A DNA stretch of 10,591 bases from a bacterium (GTDB lineage Bacteria > Planctomycetota > J058 > JACQDU01). Position 1 is the first letter of the stretch. Each line of letters begins with the position of its first letter. Below are positions 7,401-10,591 of the stretch, piece after piece. Location: NCBI GenBank assembly GCA_016200955.1, contig JACQDU010000501.1:1-10591 (forward strand), read 5' to 3'. Both the position numbers and the translations under genes were made by a program. The notes beneath the pieces were generated by a model, which worked only from the letters and a program-made list of their open reading frames with translations, was not told the DNA's origin and did no database searches.

Positions 7401-8464
7401 CGGATGCTCGGCGCCACGCTCACCGTCTGCGACGCCGCTAGCGAGCTCATGGAGTCCTTTGCCGTGATCGTCTGCTTCCCCGCCGTCGGGAAGACGACGG
7501 CCTGGGAGAAGCGGTGTGCTCCAGCGTCCGCGGGCGAGAACGTGTAGGGCCACGGCACCCTCGCTCCCGCGTCGGAGTCGGTCGTCGAGAACGTGATCGT
7601 CCCCGTGTAGTAGGGGTCGATCGTGCCGTCGGCGTAGAAGGCCCGGACGACGACGTCGGAGCACGCTCCCGCGACGAGCGGATCGGGCAAGCCGCTCACG
7701 GTGAGCGACGCGACGGGCATCGGGACGACCGTGATCGGCCCGAGCTCTCCCGCGATCGTGGAGTCCGCGGCGTCGACCGCCCTGATCGACCACGTCCCGA
7801 CGCTCCTCAGCGTCGCGGAGAACGTGTGCGTGCCCTTGTCGGAGTCCTGGAACGTGAAGCTCCCGGGAAGCGAGGCCATGGAGTCTCCCGACGAGAAGCT
7901 CACCGTGCCGTGGTAGGCCACGGCCTGGTGTCCGTCCGCGTCGCGCGCGGTGAGCGTGAAGCTCGCCGTCGTCCCGGCGACGATCGTCCCGGGGAAGCCC
8001 TCGAGCACGAGGCGCGATCCCTGGTACTCCGTCGTCGTCACGGTGAAGCTGACGGACGCGTTCCCCGCGCGCGCGGCGATCGTGCGCTGGCCGATGGTCT
8101 GCCCGCAGGTCACGTTCGCGACCGCGAGACCCTTGGAGTCGCTGTACGTCCGGCTCAGCGTGAGGCATGCATCGCCCGAGGTGACCTCGAAGCTCACGGG
8201 GACTCGCGCGATCGGGTTCGACTTCCCGTCCTGGACCGCCACGACGAGGGGATCGGGCAGGAAGGCCGCGCGGATCCCGGACTGGGAGTCTCCCCCGACC
8301 CTCGTCAGGACGACGTTCGAAGGCGCAACCTGGGGCGGAGCGGCTCCCGTGCCTCCCGAGGACGGCGCGCAGCCAGCGACCGCGCCGAGACCCGCGAGAG
8401 CGATCCACCAGGCGAACGACGAACCTCCGAGACCGCGCTTCCGCGCGCACGCGCGACGACCCAT
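4481..8464 (-). CDS. large secreted lipoprotein: four Ig-like/Big domains plus fourteen SBBP-type beta-propeller repeats
   Basis: 1327 residues, ATG at 8464, TAG at 4483-4481. A basic n-region (MGRRACARKR), hydrophobic core and lipobox VAGC (Cys32) make a type II signal peptide; +2 is Ala, so outer-membrane sorting is plausible in a Gram-negative. Residues ~50-143 match a Big_1/invasin-like domain (DPLVVAVQDGKSNPIARVPVSFEV…). Residues ~151-246 and ~251-350 are two related Ig-like modules sharing …GTVSFSS/GTITFSTT…YTF/FTF…HTFSATL/HRFSQAV. Residues ~352-436 form a fibronectin/PKD-like module (LAWTVSGAPTKLTLDPG…YEITATNAAYPG). From 438 to the end run fourteen ~60-residue repeats of the pattern GGxGDDxxxxVAxFxDGSxxVxGSFxGxAxFG…DAFVARYxxDGTLxWAK, the SBBP (seven-bladed beta-propeller) pattern. 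No catalytic motif is visible. The likely role is surface binding, adhesion or scaffolding, but the ligand is unknown. A purine-rich RBS (8478-8470) and a candidate sigma-54 promoter lie upstream. It ends 6 bases from the convergent kinase-STAND gene. Confidence 0.93.
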   Translation of the reverse strand: MGRRACARKRGLGGSSFAWWIALAGLGAVAGCAPSSGGTGAAPPQVAPSNVVLTRVGGDSQSGIRAAFLPDPLVVAVQDGKSNPIARVPVSFEVTSGDACLTLSRTYSDSKGLAVANVTCGQTIGQRTIAARAGNASVSFTVTTTEYQGSRLVLEGFPGTIVAGTTASFTLTARDADGHQAVAYHGTVSFSSGDSMASLPGSFTFQDSDKGTHTFSATLRSVGTWSIRAVDAADSTIAGELGPITVVPMPVASLTVSGLPDPLVAGACSDVVVRAFYADGTIDPYYTGTITFSTTDSDAGARVPWPYTFSPADAGAHRFSQAVVFPTAGKQTITAKDSMSSLAASQTVSVAPSIRVTSFTSTKAAIQGTAALAWTVSGAPTKLTLDPGSLDETGKTTDTVTPFPAPPKVVDPRACYEITATNAAYPGRSAELAQAASGGGSGDDAAAAVAAFPDGSTVVVGSFSGSAVFGTSALSSSGGTDAFVARYDSDGTLAWAQRIGGSGDDAALGVAAFADGTAVVTGYFSGSASFDSQTTLASGGGNDAFVASFRKDGSLAWARSAGGTGDDSARAVSGFLDGSSTVVGSFAGTASFGGLSLASAGASDVFVARYGPSGSLLWARSAGGAGDDAALGVAVRPDGSSIVTGSFQGAATFGSFSLASPAATGAFFASYRSDGTVQWAKAISGTGDVAGAGAAAFADGSFVLTGRFAGVAGFDASTTLASAGASDAYVARYSQNGTLVWALAAGGTGDDSGSAVSSFPDGSCAVSGSFHGNATFGGTSLGSQGGSDAFLACYDAAGAVVWAKGLGGGSDDAALGVAGFSDGSCAVAGSFQGTAALAPGVALDSAGGVDAVLARFRPMNYLMLEVRPHGFDTATASGGATKHFCYTAGVAALPDGGTLATGVYISATGPLVLGASTLPATSVQTPFLIRFDPDGTIAWAASAPTTDLCYVYGVAVYADGSSVIVGDLGYSPVTFAPTIVLDTGGMFLARYAPDGTCTSAVAYPGVDQYPKGVCTFPDGSCAVASSTMGADFGGGFTVTPTGIVEAYVVHLKTDGTPDWLQASSGIDYGFGIGSVTHGLSIAAFSDGSCVATGDYSISAKFGSTTLTDPRSISNPNLWVVRFKADGTVDWAKDTVEPSTSLGLSSCSGRSVSAAPDGSVIACGYMKNDLTFGKGDTNETTLSTPTSFAPFVAKYNSDGTLAWAKMPTTTTLGRGASASVFPDGSVVVGGIFTGTIDFGSGTSLTSTSTTRSDGFIARFGSDGSVKWAKSAASSTGVLVSGVAAFLDGSSTIVGRFNTSVALGTGEPAAKTLVGSTSTDLFFGKFFDP
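4484..5863 (-). repeat. second set of seven propeller repeats (divergent, C-terminal)
   Basis: This stretch encodes residues ~868-1327 of the lipoprotein. Seven repeats can be anchored on the conserved core DGS/DGG…V.(T)G and the strand motif FxxRFxxDGTxxWA: VAALPDGG, VAVYADGSS, VCTFPDGSC, IAAFSDGSC, VSAAPDGSV, ASVFPDGSV and VAAFLDGSS. The GGxGDD start motif of the first set is gone and lengths vary more (about 57-75 residues). Confidence 0.75.
5864..7153 (-). repeat. first set of seven propeller repeats (canonical GGxGDD type)
   Basis: This stretch encodes residues ~438-867. Seven repeats start at residues 438, 500, 562, 623, 684, 746 and 807, a regular 61-62 residue period. Each opens with GG(S/T/A)GDD or a near variant and contains an AFxDGS core and a VARY…G(S/T)LxWA strand. 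At the DNA level the repeat shows as recurrent CTCCCGTCGG on the plus strand. The set ends at a non-repeat spacer (residues ~857-867, with NYLMLEVRPH). Confidence 0.85.
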
Positions 8465-8469
8465 GCGAT

Positions 8470-8478
8470 TCCTCTCCC
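8470..8478 (-). promoter_or_regulatory. ribosome binding site of the lipoprotein gene
   Basis: On the minus strand GGGAGAGGA ends 5 bases before the ATG at 8464. It fixes the start directly in front of a proper signal peptide. Confidence 0.65.
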
Positions 8479-8520
8479 GTCCCGCCTCGCGCGACGCGCC
8501 GTCGCCGAGGCCTTCCGCCC

Positions 8521-8540
8521 ACCGCGGCGGCGACCGCGGT
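8521..8540. other. inverted repeat in the presumed lipoprotein mRNA leader
   Basis: ACCGCGG (8521-8527) and CCGCGGT (8534-8540) are a perfect 7-base inverted repeat with a 6-base loop. It would fall near the 5' end of the lipoprotein transcript if the candidate sigma-54 promoter is used. A second 6-base stem with a 3-base loop lies at 8491-8505. Both may be chance in DNA this GC-rich. Confidence 0.25.
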
Positions 8541-8560
8541 CCCTGGGCGAGAGAGGTGAA

Positions 8561-8577
8561 GTGCAGCTTCCGTGCCG
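8561..8577 (-). promoter_or_regulatory. candidate sigma-54 (-24/-12) promoter for the lipoprotein gene
   Basis: Read on the minus strand from 8577 to 8561 the sequence is CGGCACGGAAGCTGCAC. Compared with the sigma-54 core TGGCACG-N4-TTGCA, it matches 10 of 12 positions and keeps the invariant GG-N10-GC spacing (GG at 8576-8575, GC at 8564-8563). Transcription would start near 8551, leaving a leader of about 87 bases before the ATG at 8464. The site is in a true intergenic gap and points at the gene. A chance match is possible, and no enhancer site was identified. Confidence 0.45.
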
Positions 8578-8588
8578 CGAGGAATCGC

Positions 8589-8625
8589 CGTAAGCTCCCC
8601 TTCTTACGCGGGGAGCGTTCGCTCC
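8589..8625. other. chain of three overlapping, mutually exclusive inverted repeats
   Basis: Stem A: CGTAAG (8589-8594) with CTTACG (8603-8608). Stem B: GCTCCCC (8594-8600) with GGGGAGC (8610-8616). Stem C: GGAGCG (8612-8617) with CGCTCC (8620-8625), 2-base loop. A and B interlock, and B and C compete for the same GGAGC bases. The cluster lies 55 bases beyond the stop of the 604-residue protein gene and about 12-48 bases upstream of the candidate sigma-54 promoter. It has no T-run on either strand, so an intrinsic terminator is not convincing. It could be the 3' end structure of the upstream mRNA, an attenuator-like switch, or an operator/enhancer for the lipoprotein gene. Confidence 0.4.
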
Positions 8626-8679
8626 GTACTCTTCATCGGTCGCGAGGAGAAGCCCTCGCGCGAAGCGATCCGGGCGCCC

Positions 8680-10494
8680 CTACTTCTTCTTGTTGTCGCC
8701 GAGCTGGGCGCTGATCTCGTAGGAGTTCAGCACGAAGCGGCGCGCGTAGAGGTAGAAGCCGGCCTTGCCTTCCGTGGGCTGCATGGTCGCGGGCTGGCCG
8801 AGCTGGAGGCCGTCGAGCCAGTAAGTCACGCGCGTCCCCTCGCGCACGAGCTTGAAGTTGTTGTTGCTGTTCCCGCGGAACTTCTTGTCCACGTCGACGA
8901 GCTGCCCGCCCTTCGCCTTCGAGCCGCCGCTCGCGTCGAGCTCGACGATCTCGCCCGTCCAGCGCGCGCCGGTCGCCTTCTTCCCGTTCCAGCCGCAGAA
9001 GAAGACGAGGTCCGAGCCGGAGGTCGCGCCGTTCGTCGTGACGTTCGCGGTGATCGTGAAATCGCCCTTGAAGTTGGGCTTCAGGAAGACCCAGGCTCCC
9101 TGGTTCGAGACGACGGAGGTCACGAGGCCTTTCCCGGAGCGCGTGTCGCGCTCGCACATCTCGGTTCCCTGGCCCTCCCAGTCGGCGCACTCGGCGTCGT
9201 CGCCGAACTTGTAGCGCAGGCCCACGCGCCCGTTCCCGTCGGAGGAAGGCGGCACGTGGAGCAGCGCTCGCAGGTTCGCGAGGTCCGCGGTGAGGTCCCT
9301 GCTCGCGGGATCGTCCGCCTTGGGATCGGGCTTCGCGGGGTTCGCGGGGTTCGCCGGGTTCGCCGGGTTCGGGACGTTCGGGGGAGTCGCGGGCGAGCCC
9401 TCGGCCGGCGGCTGCCTCACCGGGTCGCGAGCGATCCGCGCGAGGAAGCCCTTCGCGGTCGCGTTCTGCGAGAGCTCCTTCTCCGAGAGCGCCTTCCTGG
9501 CCTTCGGGTCGTCGCTGGCGTAATAGAAGATGAGGCCGCGCCCGAGGAGATAGGCCTCTCTCTGGTCCTTCGCGAGGTCCTTGCGCGCGAACGCGCAGAG
9601 CTCGTCGGCCTCGATCTCGCACAGCTTGAGCGTCTGGTCGTAGCCCGAGACGACGGTGTAGGTGAGGTCCTGGCCCTCGATCTTCCTCACGCGGCACGTG
9701 AGCTTCTTGTTCTGCGCCCAGAGCGTGAACGTCTGCTCCCCCGTGCCGGCCTTCTTGATCGTCGCCGCCGCGAGGTCGAGGACCTTCGTGATCGCGGCCG
9801 CCGCGGCCTTGTCGTCCGCGAGGTCGCTCGCCTGCTGCCCGGAGAGCTCGGGCGGCGCGCCGAGGATCTTCTGCGCGTCCTCGATCTCGAGGTGAGCGAG
9901 GTGAGGATCGAGGATGCCGCGCATGGTCGCGTAAGCCTTCGCGCTCTCCTGCGGCGAGACCGTGGGAGCCGGAGGAGGAGGCGGCGTCGGGTCGTTCTTC
10001 GGCGTCGGGGCCGGCGTGGGCGAAGGGTCGGGCTCGGGCCGGGTCGAGCTCTCCTTCTCCTCGTCCTCCTTCTGCTTCGCGTTCACGTCGCGCTCGAGGG
10101 AGTCCGCCTGCTTGAGCGCGTCCGCGTCGGCGGGAGAGACGGCCTGCGCCCTCACCGCGGCGATCTTCTTCCGCGCCTCGGGGAAGTTCCTGCGAGCGAG
10201 GCAGCTCGTGGCGTCGTCGAGCAGCAAGCGGAGCTGCGCTCTCCTCGTCGCGTCGCCGTCCCTGGGCGCCGGAGCTGGAGCGGGCGGCTGGTCCTTCTTC
10301 TTCGGCGCGGGGTCGGGCGTCGAGTCCTCGGTCGCGACCGGCTCGGGCGCCTTCTGGCTCGAGATGACGAGCGCTCCCATGACGAGGACGCCGATCGCGA
10401 CGGCGCCTGCTATGAGAGGGACGTTGTTCGAGGAAGCTCTCGGCTCGTCGTCGTCCCGGTCCTTGTCGTTGCCCTTCGACCTGTGTCGGCGCAT
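8680..10494 (-). CDS. membrane-anchored protein with proline-rich linkers, small beta-barrel-like segment and C-terminal concanavalin-like domain
   Basis: 604 residues, ATG at 10494, TAG at 8682-8680. A short, highly charged N-terminus (MRRHRSKGNDKDRDDDE) precedes one membrane segment (~24-45, VPLIAGAVAIGVLVMGALVI); basic residues inside predict the rest to be periplasmic or outside. Next come a Pro/Ala linker (50-78), a helical, TPR-like stretch (~82-145), a second Pro-rich linker (151-180), and a helical segment. Residues ~250-302 (TFTLWAQNKKLTCRVRKIEGQDLTYTV…) read like a small Sm/KOW-like beta-barrel. A helical stretch (~303-355), an NPA repeat linker (375-388) and a C-terminal ~180-residue beta-rich domain (~424-597) follow; the latter, with GDFTITANV, SDLVFFCGWNG, FKLVREGTRVTYWLDG and GFYLYARRF, resembles the concanavalin/LamG/DUF1080 fold. 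No catalytic residues are evident. The C-terminal domain probably binds carbohydrate or protein. It lies 49 bases downstream of another minus-strand gene and may be co-transcribed with it. The specific function is unknown. Confidence 0.88.
   Translation of the reverse strand: MRRHRSKGNDKDRDDDEPRASSNNVPLIAGAVAIGVLVMGALVISSQKAPEPVATEDSTPDPAPKKKDQPPAPAPAPRDGDATRRAQLRLLLDDATSCLARRNFPEARKKIAAVRAQAVSPADADALKQADSLERDVNAKQKEDEEKESSTRPEPDPSPTPAPTPKNDPTPPPPPAPTVSPQESAKAYATMRGILDPHLAHLEIEDAQKILGAPPELSGQQASDLADDKAAAAAITKVLDLAAATIKKAGTGEQTFTLWAQNKKLTCRVRKIEGQDLTYTVVSGYDQTLKLCEIEADELCAFARKDLAKDQREAYLLGRGLIFYYASDDPKARKALSEKELSQNATAKGFLARIARDPVRQPPAEGSPATPPNVPNPANPANPANPAKPDPKADDPASRDLTADLANLRALLHVPPSSDGNGRVGLRYKFGDDAECADWEGQGTEMCERDTRSGKGLVTSVVSNQGAWVFLKPNFKGDFTITANVTTNGATSGSDLVFFCGWNGKKATGARWTGEIVELDASGGSKAKGGQLVDVDKKFRGNSNNNFKLVREGTRVTYWLDGLQLGQPATMQPTEGKAGFYLYARRFVLNSYEISAQLGDNKKK
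9332..9376 (-). repeat. 9-base tandem repeat encoding an NPA linker
   Basis: On the plus strand TTCGCGGGG (9332), TTCGCGGGG (9341), TTCGCCGGG (9350), TTCGCCGGG (9359) and a degenerate TTCGGGACG (9368) run head to tail. In the gene they encode NPNVPNPANPANPANPAKP-like sequence between the helical region and the C-terminal domain. Identical neighbouring units suggest growth by slippage and possible length variation. Confidence 0.8.
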
Positions 10495-10500
10495 GAAGAC

Positions 10501-10509
10501 TCTCCACCT
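10501..10509 (-). promoter_or_regulatory. ribosome binding site of the 604-residue protein gene
   Basis: Minus-strand AGGTGGAGA ends 6 bases before the ATG at 10494. It supports this start over the slightly longer open frame in another phase. Confidence 0.7.
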
Positions 10510-10543
10510 GCTCGCGCGGTCTCTAGAAGATACCCTCTCCCGG

Positions 10544-10591
10544 TCATTCCTTCGAGCGAAGCTCCTCGAGCTTCGCGCGAGCCTCGGGCGC
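10544..10591 (-). CDS. 3' end of an unidentified gene
   Basis: The minus strand is open from the window edge to a TGA at 10546-10544 and encodes the 16-codon tail APEARAKLEELRSKE plus stop. The residues are helix-forming and charged, and codons use G/C third positions like the neighbouring genes. A tail of this sort is common in TPR or coiled-coil proteins, but 15 residues do not identify a family. The next gene starts 49 bases downstream with its own strong RBS, which suggests an operon. The call rests on frame, composition and context only. Confidence 0.5.
   Translation of the reverse strand, partial: APEARAKLEELRSKE

Noticed and set aside
5234..7441. Long plus-strand open frame opposite the propeller repeats
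   Set aside because: It only mirrors the repeat period of the minus-strand lipoprotein gene, has an Arg-rich product and no RBS or domain.
8633..10507. Alternative minus-strand frame of 624 codons overlapping the 604-residue protein gene
   Set aside because: It has no membrane segment or beta-strand pattern, is Arg/Ala/Glu-rich, and the strong RBS is placed for the ATG at 10494 in the other frame.

Overview
The window is very GC-rich bacterial DNA (codons end mostly in G or C and long stop-free shadow frames lie opposite most genes). It holds four substantial genes and the tail of a fifth, in two blocks that converge head-on. The combination of sigma-54 activator, Ser/Thr kinase fused to a STAND ATPase, a lipoprotein with SBBP-type propellers, and a membrane-anchored protein with a C-terminal concanavalin-like fold suggests a large-genome Gram-negative bacterium with elaborate signalling. 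My best guess is Planctomycetota, with Myxococcota or Acidobacteriota as alternatives. This is inference from gene style only; no rRNA or marker gene is present.

Plus strand, 1-4474: the 3' part of a sigma-54 enhancer-binding protein gene (1-1041, cut by the window edge) is followed after 51 bases by a gene for a Ser/Thr kinase / NB-ARC-type ATPase / TPR protein (1093-4474). The two probably form a signalling operon. The activator is unusual in ending with a Fic-type winged helix instead of a Fis helix-turn-helix. The kinase gene is interrupted. At about 1501-1508 the reading frame shifts from 1 to 2, and roughly 50 codons carrying the catalytic loop (HRDxKPxN) and the DFG aspartate are absent. 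As printed it is either a pseudogene or an assembly error; the STAND and TPR parts look intact.

Minus strand, 10591-4481: the last 16 codons of an unidentified gene (10591-10544), then a single-pass membrane protein with proline-rich linkers, a small beta-barrel-like segment and a C-terminal beta-sandwich (10494-8680). After a 215-base gap comes a 1327-residue lipoprotein (8464-4481) made of four Ig-like/Big domains and fourteen propeller-type repeats that divide into two sets of seven. The 215-base gap carries a candidate sigma-54 promoter (GG-N10-GC spacing, extended core match) aimed at the lipoprotein gene, and an unusual chain of overlapping inverted repeats. The plus and minus blocks end only 6 bases apart.

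I see no tRNA, rRNA, CRISPR array, insertion sequence or attachment site. The most interesting points are the kinase-STAND fusion that has lost its catalytic core, the hybrid sigma-54 activator, the 2x7 propeller lipoprotein, and the possible link between the activator class and the lipoprotein promoter.
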